From: an uncultured Pelagibacteraceae bacterium
Lineage (GTDB): Bacteria > Pseudomonadota > Alphaproteobacteria > Pelagibacterales > Pelagibacteraceae
Length of the DNA: 64,000 nt
Assembly (NCBI GenBank): GCA_902566775.1
Contig: CACFKF010000002.1
Location: 34,993 to 98,992 of the forward strand
Direction of reading: 5' to 3'
A program made the translations under genes and the position numbers. The notes under the pieces were generated by a model. That model was given only the letters and a program-made list of their open reading frames with translations. It was not told where the DNA came from and made no database searches. This document shows, piece after piece, positions 44,294-52,618 of the stretch (position 1 is its first letter; each line of letters starts with the position of its first letter).

Positions 44294-45222
44294 TGAAACA
44301 TTTTATAAATCTTAAAGATATTCCTGCTTCAGATTTAAGAAAAATTATTTTAGATGCAAAAAAAAGAAAGAAAAAAAGAAAAAATCTTAATACTTTAGAT
44401 TTGGACAAGGATAGACCATTAAAAGGAAAACTACTTATCCAAATGTATGAAAAAGCAAGTTCAAGAACAAGAATAAGTTTTTATCTTGCAATAAAACAAT
44501 TGGGTGGAGAAACTTTAACTCTCAGGGCTAATGAATTGCATTTAGGAAAAGGAGGCGAAAGTCTGGCAGACACAGCAAAAATTTTATCGACTTATGGAAA
44601 TGGTTTCATGCTTAGAACTGACAGTGATAAAAAAATAGAAGAATTTAGTAAACATTTAACTATCCCAATTATTAATGGCTTGAGTCCATCATCACATCCA
44701 ACACAAGTCCTATCAGATGTATTTACAATTGAAGAAATTAAAAAAAAACCTATTTCAAAATTAAATATTTGCTGGATAGGAGATTCAAACAATGTTCTAA
44801 ATAGTTTGATTGCGGCTTCTGTTAAATTTTCATTTAATTTAAATGTTAGTTGTCCAAAAAATTATGAACCAAAAAAATTTGTAATGAATTGGGTTAAAAA
44901 AAATAAAAGAAAAATTAATATATTTAATAATCCAAAAAAAGCCGCTAAAAATGCTGATGTTATATTTTCTGATAAAGTTGTGTCTTTAAACGATAAGGTA
45001 AATAAAGTAAAAAAAATTAAAGATTTTAAAAAATTTAGGATAGATTCAAAATTAATGAGCTTTGCTAATAAAGATGCAATTTTTCTGCATTGTTTGCCTA
45101 GAGGACCTGAAGTTTCAGAAAAAGTTTTTTTTGATAAACAATCAAAAGTTTGGCAGCAAGCACTTAATAGAGTTCATGTACAGAAAAGTATTTTATTATA
45201 TTGTTTAGAAAAATTAAGGTAG
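44293..45222 (+). CDS. argF: Ornithine carbamoyltransferase
   Basis: Makes citrulline from ornithine and carbamoyl phosphate, 309 residues. The carbamoyl-phosphate loop reads EKASSRTRISF (family STRTR). THPTQVLSD-like SSHPTQVLSDVFT, WIGDSNNVLNSLI and FLHCLPRGPEVSE complete the signature. It competes with ornithine decarboxylase in this window for ornithine. It converges on cycM with a 9-base overlap. Confidence 0.95.
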   Translation: MKHFINLKDIPASDLRKIILDAKKRKKKRKNLNTLDLDKDRPLKGKLLIQMYEKASSRTRISFYLAIKQLGGETLTLRANELHLGKGGESLADTAKILSTYGNGFMLRTDSDKKIEEFSKHLTIPIINGLSPSSHPTQVLSDVFTIEEIKKKPISKLNICWIGDSNNVLNSLIAASVKFSFNLNVSCPKNYEPKKFVMNWVKKNKRKINIFNNPKKAAKNADVIFSDKVVSLNDKVNKVKKIKDFKKFRIDSKLMSFANKDAIFLHCLPRGPEVSEKVFFDKQSKVWQQALNRVHVQKSILLYCLEKLR

Positions 45223-45747
45223 AGGTTTAGGATTATCACTATTTTCATTAAGGTAAAGTATTACTGAGGCTCTATCTTCTTCCTTTTTTAAACCTGCAAA
45301 TCCCATTTTGTTACCTTTTATCCATTTAGATGGTTTTATTAAAAAACCATTCATTTCTTCCCAAGTCCATTCTTTGCCATAAGATAATAATGCTTTTGAA
45401 TATTTATAATCAGATACCGAACCTATAGGTCTAAACATTACGTTCCAAAGTTTTGGGCCAATTTTATTTCCTCCACTTGCATTTATTGAATGACAGGCTG
45501 CACATTTTTTAAATACTTTTTTACCATCTTCAGCGCTACCTAATGCTAGAAGAGACGCAATATCAATTTGGCTTTCAGAATTTTCTGCTGCGCTTGAGGC
45601 ACTAGCAGCTTTAACTTCAACTTTGTAGCCTGGTATATCTGGTTTTTTTACATGAAATATTATGTCGGTTATTTTGCCTATGCCAAAAACAAGTAATACT
45701 GTAACTAAAATTGCAGCAATTATCTTATTTATTTCAAATGAATCCAT
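45214..45747 (-). CDS. cycM: Membrane-anchored cytochrome c
   Basis: c-type cytochrome of 177 residues with an uncleaved N-terminal helix (IIAAILVTVLLVFGIGKITDII), a short alanine/serine linker and a class I cytochrome domain. Haem attachment is CAACH; the axial Met is in KGNKMGFAG. It resembles CycM/c552, which carries electrons between the bc1 complex and cytochrome oxidase in alphaproteobacteria. It is divergent from kdsB. Confidence 0.92.
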   Translation of the reverse strand: MDSFEINKIIAAILVTVLLVFGIGKITDIIFHVKKPDIPGYKVEVKAASASSAAENSESQIDIASLLALGSAEDGKKVFKKCAACHSINASGGNKIGPKLWNVMFRPIGSVSDYKYSKALLSYGKEWTWEEMNGFLIKPSKWIKGNKMGFAGLKKEEDRASVILYLNENSDNPKPLP

Positions 45748-45816
45748 TTTAATTTTTTAAATAATAAACATATAACATGATAAATTGAAAATTACTTAAG
45801 TTTTAATTTGTTAATT

Positions 45817-45833
45817 TGCGTCCGTTGGACGCA
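45817..45833. promoter_or_regulatory. GC-rich perfect hairpin upstream of kdsB
   Basis: TGCGTCC, loop GTT, GGACGCA form a 7-bp perfect stem ending 19 bases before the kdsB ATG. It stands out in an otherwise AT-rich spacer. The flanking genes are divergent, so a terminator is not expected; an operator or a 5'-UTR hairpin is more likely. No known family recognised. Confidence 0.5.
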
Positions 45834-45852
45834 TAGGCTAAAAGCATCAAAA

Positions 45853-46593
45853 ATGAGCAAAGTTTTAATTTTAATTCCATCAAGGATGGCAGCTAAACGA
45901 TTGCCGGGCAAGCCTCTTTTGGAGATCAAAGGCATCCCTATAATTTCTCATGTAGTAAAAAGAGGACAAGAAACTGAGCTTGGAGAGGTAGTAGTATGTG
46001 CCGAAGATAAAGAAATTGTTTTAGCAGTAGAAAAAAATGGAGGAAGGGCTATTTTGACTGGAAATTATCATAAAAATGGAACAGAGAGAATTTATGAAGG
46101 TTTACAAAAACTACAAATTGCAGATGTTGATTATGTAATATCTTTGCAAGGTGATGAACCACAAATTAATCCAGAGGATATAAAAAATTTATACAAACAT
46201 GTAAATGAAAATAATTCAGATATTGGAACATTAGCAGCAAAAATTGACGAAGATAAAATATTTGATAATGCAAATATCGTAAAAGTTAAAACTCAAGAAA
46301 AATTAAAAGATAATAATTTTGTTCTAGCAAAGGATTTTTCAAGAAAAAATCTTTCAAAAGAAAGTTCAAATGTTTATCATCATATAGGAATTTATTGTTA
46401 TAAAGTTTCAATTTTAAAAAAATATGTTAATTTAAAACATAGCCCAAATGAAATTGAAAATAGACTGGAGCAACTTCGTGCTCTTGATAACAATATAAAA
46501 ATTAATGTAGCCTTAGCTAGATCTTCACCTATTGGCATTGACACCAAAGAAGATTATATAGCTTTAAAAAAAATTATGGAATATAAGTCTTAA
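45853..46593 (+). CDS. kdsB: CMP-Kdo synthetase
   Basis: Activates Kdo as CMP-Kdo for LPS inner-core synthesis. ILIPSRMAAKRLPGKPLLEIKG is the nucleotide-binding start; NGTERIYEG, SLQGDEPQINPEDI and YHHIGIYCYKVSILK follow. The ORF track begins 15 codons earlier, but that extension runs through the GC hairpin. The ATG at 45853 (MSKVLILIPS) gives 246 residues, the family length. Confidence 0.94.
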   Translation: MSKVLILIPSRMAAKRLPGKPLLEIKGIPIISHVVKRGQETELGEVVVCAEDKEIVLAVEKNGGRAILTGNYHKNGTERIYEGLQKLQIADVDYVISLQGDEPQINPEDIKNLYKHVNENNSDIGTLAAKIDEDKIFDNANIVKVKTQEKLKDNNFVLAKDFSRKNLSKESSNVYHHIGIYCYKVSILKKYVNLKHSPNEIENRLEQLRALDNNIKINVALARSSPIGIDTKEDYIALKKIMEYKS

Positions 46594-46596
46594 ATT

Positions 46597-47424
46597 ATGA
46601 AAATTGCATATCAAGGAATTAAAGGTAGCTATAGCGAAAGCTGTGCAAAAGAATTATATCCTGACTGCATGATGATTTCATGTAAAACATTTGATGATGT
46701 TTTTAAGAAAGCTAATGAAGATGATCAAGTCATGGCTATTATTCCAGAGTCAAATAGAACAACGGGAAATATAGGCGTAGAATATTTAATTTTTAAATAT
46801 CGTTTAAATATATATAAGGAAAAATTTTATCCAATTAACCATCACCTGTTAGCTTTGCCTGGATCTAAAATTCAAGATATACAAAATGTTTATTCTCACT
46901 CACAAGGTTTAAGTCAGTGTTCAAATTTTATTAAAAAAAATAATCTTATAGAAAATGTTCGTGCGGATACGGCTGGTAGTGCAAAATATATATCTGAAGC
47001 CAAAATTAAAAGTGAAGCAGCTATAGCATCAAAAGAAAGTGCAAAAATTTACAATTTAGAAATAATATCATCTGATATCCAAGATGAGAAAGGTAATGTA
47101 ACTAGATTTTTGTTAATGGGAAAATCAGTTAAACAACCCCCATTAAAAAAAGAAAAATATATAACTTCTTTTTTATTTAAATTAAAAAGTAAACCCGCAG
47201 CACTATATTCTGCTTTGTCAGGCTTTGCTATTCAGGGAGTTAATTTAACTAAGCTACAAAGTTATCCAGAAAAAAATTCATTTTCATCTTATTTTTTTCT
47301 TTGTGATTTAGATGGTCATATAGAGGAGCCAAAGGTACAAAAATCATTAGAAGAACTTGGATTGCATTGTGAGGATTTTCACGTATTAGGTGTTTTTATT
47401 TCAGATAAATTTAGGGATAAATAA
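46597..47424 (+). CDS. pheA: Prephenate dehydratase
   Basis: Converts prephenate to phenylpyruvate; 275 residues with a catalytic domain and a C-terminal ACT domain for phenylalanine feedback. IAYQGIKGSYSESCAKELYP starts the protein and the catalytic TRF is in GNVTRFLLMG. SKPAALYSALSGFAIQGVNLTKLQSYP is the ACT motif. The usual ENSxxG is replaced by SNRTTG. It lies 3 bases after kdsB and is followed by the SRP RNA gene. Confidence 0.92.
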   Translation: MKIAYQGIKGSYSESCAKELYPDCMMISCKTFDDVFKKANEDDQVMAIIPESNRTTGNIGVEYLIFKYRLNIYKEKFYPINHHLLALPGSKIQDIQNVYSHSQGLSQCSNFIKKNNLIENVRADTAGSAKYISEAKIKSEAAIASKESAKIYNLEIISSDIQDEKGNVTRFLLMGKSVKQPPLKKEKYITSFLFKLKSKPAALYSALSGFAIQGVNLTKLQSYPEKNSFSSYFFLCDLDGHIEEPKVQKSLEELGLHCEDFHVLGVFISDKFRDK

Positions 47425-47441
47425 ATTTATTTTTACTTTTC

Positions 47442-47471
47442 TTGTGGAATAGAAAACTTTACTGTTATAAT
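47442..47471 (+). promoter_or_regulatory. Predicted promoter of the SRP RNA gene
   Basis: TTGTGG (47442-47447), 18 bases, then a perfect TATAAT (47466-47471). The predicted start lies 6-7 bases downstream, exactly where the terminal helix of the SRP RNA begins (47478). Confidence 0.65.
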
Positions 47472-47477
47472 AAGTTT

Positions 47478-47565
47478 GGAGGCCAATCAGGTGAAGGTAC
47501 CATGAATTCCCCCAGGCTTGAAAAAGAGCAAGGGTAATGAGTAATATTCAGGTTGGTTGGTCTCC
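47478..47565 (+). ncRNA. ffs: Signal recognition particle RNA, small bacterial (4.5S) type
   Basis: The domain IV core is visible: CCAGGCTT, a GAAA tetraloop, then AAGAGCAAGG, with the asymmetric CAGG/AGCA loop that binds Ffh. The ends form an 11-bp helix: GGAGGCCAATC (47478-47488) pairs with GGTTGGTCTCC (47555-47565), including G-U pairs. The size, about 88-95 bases, fits a hairpin-type SRP RNA. ffs directly ahead of dnaX is a familiar location. It overrides the first 13 codons of the dnaX ORF in the track. Confidence 0.9.
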
Positions 47566-47575
47566 TATTTATATC

Positions 47576-49261
47576 ATGAATAATAATAAAATTTTAGCAC
47601 TAAAATATAGACCACAAGCTTTTGAAGATTTAATCGGGCAAGATGTGGTAGCTAAAACTATATTGAATTCTTTAAAAGAAAAAAAAATTCCAAATGCATA
47701 TTTATTTACTGGAATTAGAGGAGTTGGAAAAACCACAATAGCGAGGATAATTGCAAAAGCTTTAAATTGTGGAAAAGGAATAGAAAATCTTTGTAAAGAA
47801 AAGATGTGTGAACACTGTGAGGCTATAACAAATTCAAATCACATCGATGTTCTCGAAATGGATGCTGCCAGCAAAACTGGAGTTGATGATGTTAGAGATT
47901 TAATTGAATTTTCTAGATATGGACCCACATCTGCAAAATACAAAATTTTCATAGTTGATGAAGTTCATCAAATGTCAAAGTCAGCATTTAATGCACTGTT
48001 AAAAACTTTAGAAGAACCACCTCAGTATTTAAAATTTATATTTGCAACAACAGAAATTAAAAAATTGCCAGTTACAGTGGTGTCAAGATGTCAAAGGTTT
48101 GACTTACCTAGAATTAAATCAAATGAATTATTTGATTTTATTAAAAAAGTTAGCGAAAAAGAAAAAGGAAAAGTTACAGACGAAGCATTAAAGTTAATTG
48201 TAAAAATTTCTGAAGGTTCAGTCAGAGACGCTCTTTCACTTTTGGACCGTGCTCTTGTTAGTTTAGAAAAAAATTCTGAATTAGATCTGGATATGGCTCA
48301 AAAAATATTTGGGTGTTTTGATAAATCAAATTTAATTGAATTATTTGAATCAATATTTTTGGCAGAAGAAAAAAAAGTAATAGATATTTATAGATCAATT
48401 TACAATCAAGGAGTAGAGCCAAAGGTATTTTTAAATGATTTTTTAGAAATACTTTATTATTTAAAAAATATTTCTTACTTAAAAATTGATGGAACAAATT
48501 TTAATTTAAATGATACAGATTTTAGTAGGATAAAAAAATTAGCTAGCTCAGTTAATAATGAAATTTTGTTGTTGTTTTGGCAATTTACTATTAAGACTTT
48601 GGAAGAAGTAGAAGTTGTATCTAATCAACATATAGCAATGGAGATGTTCTTAATAAGGTTAATGTACTTAAAAGAAATATCAAATTATAATTTAGCAGAG
48701 ATTAACAACAATAAATCTAATGAATATAGCATTGACAAAGGTTTAGAAAATAGAACTGTAGATAACAAAAACAATGATGATTTATCTGATATTAAAAATA
48801 AAACAATAGGACAAATAAAAAATATTGTTCAAGAAAAAAAACAAACAGAAAAAACAATATTTAAATCAACAGATCAGACAAAATTAGTAATAAAAAGTTT
48901 TGAAGATCTAATTAATCATTGTTCTTCAAAAAGAGAAATTAAATTAAAACACGAATTAGAAACTAATGTAAATTTAGTAAGTTTCGAAAATAAAAGAATC
49001 GAAATTTCTTTTAACGAAAAATTGGATAAAGAGTTTATAAAAAATTTATCTTCTAAATTATATGAGTGGACACATGATAGATGGATTATTTCCTTATCAA
49101 AAGAAAGTGGTCAGCTATCAAAAAAAGAAAAAGAAGAAATTTTAAAAAATGAACTTTTAGAGAAAGCAAAAAAAAGTGAAACATACAAAAAAGTTTTAGA
49201 AGTTTTTCCAGATGCTGAATTAATTAACGTTGAAAAAAATATGGATAAAAAAAATGACTGA
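47576..49261 (+). CDS. dnaX: DNA polymerase III subunits gamma/tau
   Basis: Clamp-loader ATPase, 561 residues from the ATG at 47576 (MNNNKILALKYRP). The track start at 47537 would lie inside the SRP RNA. Walker A is FTGIRGVGKTTIARIIAKALNC; the zinc module is CKEKMCEHCEAI; Walker B is FIVDEVHQMSKSAFNALLKTLEEPP; SRCQRFDLPRI carries the arginine finger. A lysine-rich tail beyond residue 380 suggests a tau-length product. It overlaps ybaB by 8 bases. Confidence 0.95.
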   Translation: MNNNKILALKYRPQAFEDLIGQDVVAKTILNSLKEKKIPNAYLFTGIRGVGKTTIARIIAKALNCGKGIENLCKEKMCEHCEAITNSNHIDVLEMDAASKTGVDDVRDLIEFSRYGPTSAKYKIFIVDEVHQMSKSAFNALLKTLEEPPQYLKFIFATTEIKKLPVTVVSRCQRFDLPRIKSNELFDFIKKVSEKEKGKVTDEALKLIVKISEGSVRDALSLLDRALVSLEKNSELDLDMAQKIFGCFDKSNLIELFESIFLAEEKKVIDIYRSIYNQGVEPKVFLNDFLEILYYLKNISYLKIDGTNFNLNDTDFSRIKKLASSVNNEILLLFWQFTIKTLEEVEVVSNQHIAMEMFLIRLMYLKEISNYNLAEINNNKSNEYSIDKGLENRTVDNKNNDDLSDIKNKTIGQIKNIVQEKKQTEKTIFKSTDQTKLVIKSFEDLINHCSSKREIKLKHELETNVNLVSFENKRIEISFNEKLDKEFIKNLSSKLYEWTHDRWIISLSKESGQLSKKEKEEILKNELLEKAKKSETYKKVLEVFPDAELINVEKNMDKKND

Positions 49262-49571
49262 TTTTGATAAAATTTTAAATAAAGCCAAAGAATTAGAGAC
49301 CAAGATGAAAGAAAGCCAGGAGAAAATAAAAAGTATTCAGGTTCAAGGAACTTCCGGAGCAGACTCTGTAAAAGTTACACTTAATGGAGATGGTGAAATG
49401 GTTAAATTAGAAATATCCTCAGAAACAGTTAAAGAAGAAAAGTCTATTATTGAGGATTTAATAGTTGCTGCTCATAATAATGCAAAAGCTCAATTAAAAA
49501 CAAAAACTTCTGAAGAAATTTCAAAAGCCACAGGAGAATTTGGTATACCTGGATTTAAATGGCCAATTTAA
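49254..49571 (+). CDS. YbaB/EbfC nucleoid-associated protein
   Basis: Small DNA-binding protein of the YbaB family, 105 residues from the ATG at 49254 (MTDFDKILNKAKELETKMKESQEKI). The N-terminal coiled helix, VKVTLNGDGEMVKLEI and a final GEFGIPGFKWPI are characteristic. dnaX-ybaB-recR is a widely conserved order. The start lies within the end of dnaX (ATGACTGA overlap). Confidence 0.94.
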   Translation: MTDFDKILNKAKELETKMKESQEKIKSIQVQGTSGADSVKVTLNGDGEMVKLEISSETVKEEKSIIEDLIVAAHNNAKAQLKTKTSEEISKATGEFGIPGFKWPI

Positions 49572-49575
49572 TTTA

Positions 49576-50190
49576 ATGAAAAATATTGATGAAATAGAAG
49601 AATTGGTTAAATTAATATCAAAATTACCAGGTTTAGGCCCCAAGTCAGCAAAAAGAATAATATTAAAACTAATAAACTCCAGGGAAGAACTTATGAAGCC
49701 AATGGCAAATTGTTTGGTTAAAGCCTATAAAAATGTTTCAAGATGCAATTCTTGCGGGGCATTAAAATCTAACTTAATTGGTTGCAATAATTGTGAAAAA
49801 GTCGAGAAAAAATATAATAAAATTTGTGTGGTAGAAACTATTGCTGACCAGTGGAGTATAGAAAATTCAAATATATACCAAGGTTATTTTCATATTTTAG
49901 GAGGAACGCTTTCTTCCTCTAATAGTCAGAGAAAAGAAGATCTTTTAATTTCATCTTTAGTTGAACGAGTGAAGAAAGATTCAATAGAAGAAGTGATAAT
50001 AGCTACTAGCGCAACTGTAGAAGGACAAACTACTGCTCATTATATAAAAGATAGTCTTAAGGATACAAATGTTAAGGTTTCAAAATTGGCACAAGGATTA
50101 CCAGTTGGTGGTGAAATTGAAAGTTTAGATGATGGAACTTTATTTTCCGCTTTTAAAAATAGAAGGCATATAGAACATAATTCTGATTAA
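49576..50190 (+). CDS. recR: Recombination mediator RecR
   Basis: RecFOR-pathway protein, 204 residues from the ATG at 49576 (MKNIDEIEEL). The helix-hairpin-helix is LPGLGPKSAKRIIL; the zinc finger is CNSCGALKSNLIGCNNC; the Toprim domain shows CVVETIADQWSIE and GYFHILGGTLSS; ASAxxEG appears as SATVEGQTTAHYI. It converges on glcB with a 4-base overlap. Confidence 0.95.
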   Translation: MKNIDEIEELVKLISKLPGLGPKSAKRIILKLINSREELMKPMANCLVKAYKNVSRCNSCGALKSNLIGCNNCEKVEKKYNKICVVETIADQWSIENSNIYQGYFHILGGTLSSSNSQRKEDLLISSLVERVKKDSIEEVIIATSATVEGQTTAHYIKDSLKDTNVKVSKLAQGLPVGGEIESLDDGTLFSAFKNRRHIEHNSD

Positions 50191-52361
50191 TTTTTTTTAA
50201 GAAGTCTATTTAAATGAAGAATAGGCTCGGTGTAACCTGAAGGCTGAATTCTCCCATGAAAAATAAGTTCACAAGCCGCTTTAAAAGCTATCGATTTATC
50301 AAAGTTACCAGACATAGTCTGATAAGGAGCATGTCCTTTTAAAGCAGGGTCTTTAATGTTTTGGTTATCAACCACCTTTGCCATTTTTTTCATAATTTCT
50401 AAAACTTGTTTTTTACTACAGGCGCCGTGATGTAACCAATTAGCAATATGTTGTGAAGAGATTCTTAATGTTGCTCTATCTTCCATTAAGCCAATTCCGT
50501 TGATATCAGGAACTTTGGAGCAACCTACTGATTGATCAATCCATCTTACTACATATCCTAAAATTCCTTGAGCATTATTTTTTAATTCCGTAGTAATTTC
50601 TTCCATTGACCAATTTGGTCTATCAGCAATAGGAATAGTTAAGAGATCTAAAAGTTTTGCTGGTTTTCTTTTTAACAATTCTTTCTGTTTAGCAAAGACA
50701 TCAACCTCATGATAGTGCATGGCATGCAATGCTGCTGCGGTAGGACTTGGAACCCAAGCGCAATTAGCTCCTGCCAAAAGATGAGCAATTTTTTGTTTAA
50801 TCATTTCTGCCATTAAATCAGGTGCAGCATACATTCCTTTACCTATTTGTGCTTTACCTAAGAATCCACATTCAAGTCCAATATCTACGTTATTATTTTC
50901 ATAGGCGGTTATCCATTTTGATGATTTCATATCACCTTTTTTAATCATTAGACCAGCTTCCATTGATGTATGCATTTCGTCCCCTGTTCTGTCTAAAAAT
51001 CCTGTATTTATGAAAAAAACTCTATTTTTTAAAGCCCGAATACACTCTTTTAAATTTACAGAAGTTCTTCTTTCTTCGTCCATTATTCCGCATTTAATTG
51101 TGTGTTTCTTTAAATTTAATAACTTTTCAACTTTTTCGAAAATTAAGTCAGTAAAAGCACATTCATCAGGCCCATGCATTTTTGGTTTAACAATGTAAAT
51201 AGAGTTTAATTTAGAGTTTTCTTTTCTTTTTAAATCATGGAGACATGCAGTAGAAGTAATAAAAGCATCAAGAATTCCTTCTGGACATTCTGAGCCATCT
51301 TTTAAAAGAATAGCAGGATTAGTCATAAGATGGCCAACATTTCTATTCAACAATAATGATCTACCAGACAATTTAAATTTTTTACCTGTAAGAGATATAT
51401 AACTTCGATTTGGATTTAATTTTCTTAAAAGATTCTTGCCATTTTTTTTAAATTCTATTTTTAGGTTACCTTTCATCATACCTAACCAATTTTTATAACC
51501 AATAACTTTGTCTTCAGCATCTACTGCAGCAACACTATCTTCATGATCACAAATAGTTGTAATTGCTGATTCCAAAAACACATCGTGTATTTCAATAATA
51601 TCTTGATTGCCATCAGGGTTATTCACTTCAAGTGTTCCATCTTGATCAAATAAAATATCAATATGAAGATTATTATTTACAAATAAAAGTGAAGAAAGAA
51701 GCTTGGATTTTTTTGTATATCCAACAAACTGTTTAGGATTTTTTAAATTTAAATCTATTTTATTATTATTTACCTTAGGAATTTTTTTAAGATCTTTCCA
51801 ACTTTTGTCTTTTAAAGGTACAAATTTATCCAAGAAATTACGAACATAATATATTACCCTTTCACCTCTAAGAGGATTATATGTTTTTCCACGTAAAGCT
51901 CCTTTTGTTTCAGGAATAACATCCGTACCATACAAAGAATCATATAGACTAACCCAACGCGCATTTGCAGCATTCAGTGCATATCGAGGATTTGAAATAG
52001 GCACTACTAATTGTGGACCACAAATTTTTGATATTTCAGCATCTACATTTTTTGTTTTGATTTTAAAATTTTGACCAGTTTTTTTTAAGTAACCGATTTT
52101 TGTTAAAAATTCCTTATATTTGTTTATATTAATTTTTTGACCTTTTCTATTTTTGTGCCAATTATCTATATTTTTTTGTAATTTTTCCCTTACCTCTAAT
52201 AATTTTTTATTTTTGGGTGCTAATTCATGAACATATCTATCAAACCCTTCCCAAAAAAATTTTTTTTTAATTTTAGTTCCAGGTAATAATTCTTCATTTA
52301 CAAAATTAAGTAACTTTTCGGAAACAGATAAATTTTTAATTTTTATATATTTTTCCTTCAT
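50187..52361 (-). CDS. glcB: Malate synthase G
   Basis: Condenses glyoxylate and acetyl-CoA to malate, 724 residues, the long monomeric G isoform. NARWVSLYDSLYGTDVIPE at the start, MKGNLKIEF, KPKMHGPDECAF, IMDEERRTSVNLKECI (acid/base region), INTGFLDRTGDEMHTSMEAG and ANCAWVPSPTAAALHAMHYH are family motifs. A tandem glycine riboswitch directly upstream couples expression to glycine, a link already described for SAR11 bacteria, where glycine can be converted to glyoxylate. Confidence 0.97.
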   Translation of the reverse strand: MKEKYIKIKNLSVSEKLLNFVNEELLPGTKIKKKFFWEGFDRYVHELAPKNKKLLEVREKLQKNIDNWHKNRKGQKININKYKEFLTKIGYLKKTGQNFKIKTKNVDAEISKICGPQLVVPISNPRYALNAANARWVSLYDSLYGTDVIPETKGALRGKTYNPLRGERVIYYVRNFLDKFVPLKDKSWKDLKKIPKVNNNKIDLNLKNPKQFVGYTKKSKLLSSLLFVNNNLHIDILFDQDGTLEVNNPDGNQDIIEIHDVFLESAITTICDHEDSVAAVDAEDKVIGYKNWLGMMKGNLKIEFKKNGKNLLRKLNPNRSYISLTGKKFKLSGRSLLLNRNVGHLMTNPAILLKDGSECPEGILDAFITSTACLHDLKRKENSKLNSIYIVKPKMHGPDECAFTDLIFEKVEKLLNLKKHTIKCGIMDEERRTSVNLKECIRALKNRVFFINTGFLDRTGDEMHTSMEAGLMIKKGDMKSSKWITAYENNNVDIGLECGFLGKAQIGKGMYAAPDLMAEMIKQKIAHLLAGANCAWVPSPTAAALHAMHYHEVDVFAKQKELLKRKPAKLLDLLTIPIADRPNWSMEEITTELKNNAQGILGYVVRWIDQSVGCSKVPDINGIGLMEDRATLRISSQHIANWLHHGACSKKQVLEIMKKMAKVVDNQNIKDPALKGHAPYQTMSGNFDKSIAFKAACELIFHGRIQPSGYTEPILHLNRLLKKN

Positions 52362-52445
52362 ATTAACTCACTGGCCCCATCTGTCTTTTTACCTGAGAGA
52401 TTTACTCCTTCGGTGAGATCTAGTCTTCTTTCCAGAGTTAATATG
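52359..52445 (-). repeat. Inverted repeat enclosing aptamer 2 and the glcB start codon
   Basis: Transcript CATATTAACTC (52445-52435) is the perfect complement of GAGTTAATATG (52369-52359), whose last three bases are the glcB ATG. A further TGG/CCA (52434-52432 with 52374-52372) extends the helix after a 2-base bulge. It closes the second glycine aptamer, so it looks like an extended P1 that would hide the start codon when formed. Confidence 0.75.
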
Positions 52446-52514
52446 TTTAAGGTCCTTTTGCCTGAGAGTTTCCGGGGCGGTTGCTCCTTCGGCGCCACAA
52501 AAGCAGTCTCTCCC
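52376..52514 (-). promoter_or_regulatory. Tandem glycine riboswitch ahead of glcB
   Basis: On the minus strand two glycine aptamers follow each other. The first starts GGGAGAGACTGC at 52514 and ends in CTCTCAGGCAAAAGGACC near 52450. The second runs from about 52437 to 52376, with CACCGAAGGAG and CTCTCAGGTAAAAAGACAG. Both carry the conserved GCCGAAGGAGCAA / ACCGAAGGAGTAA stem-loop and the AGGxAAAAxGAC motif. A -10-like TATAGT (52530-52525) places the transcript start at the edge of aptamer 1. An 11-base inverted repeat links the inter-aptamer segment to the glcB start codon. Confidence 0.95.
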
Positions 52515-52618
52515 TTAAAAATAAACTATATTCTATTATGTAAATTAATAATAATCTAATAAATATTTGAACATTTTGTGGCCTTTTTTTGCTATTAACT
52601 AGTAAATATATTTTGAAA

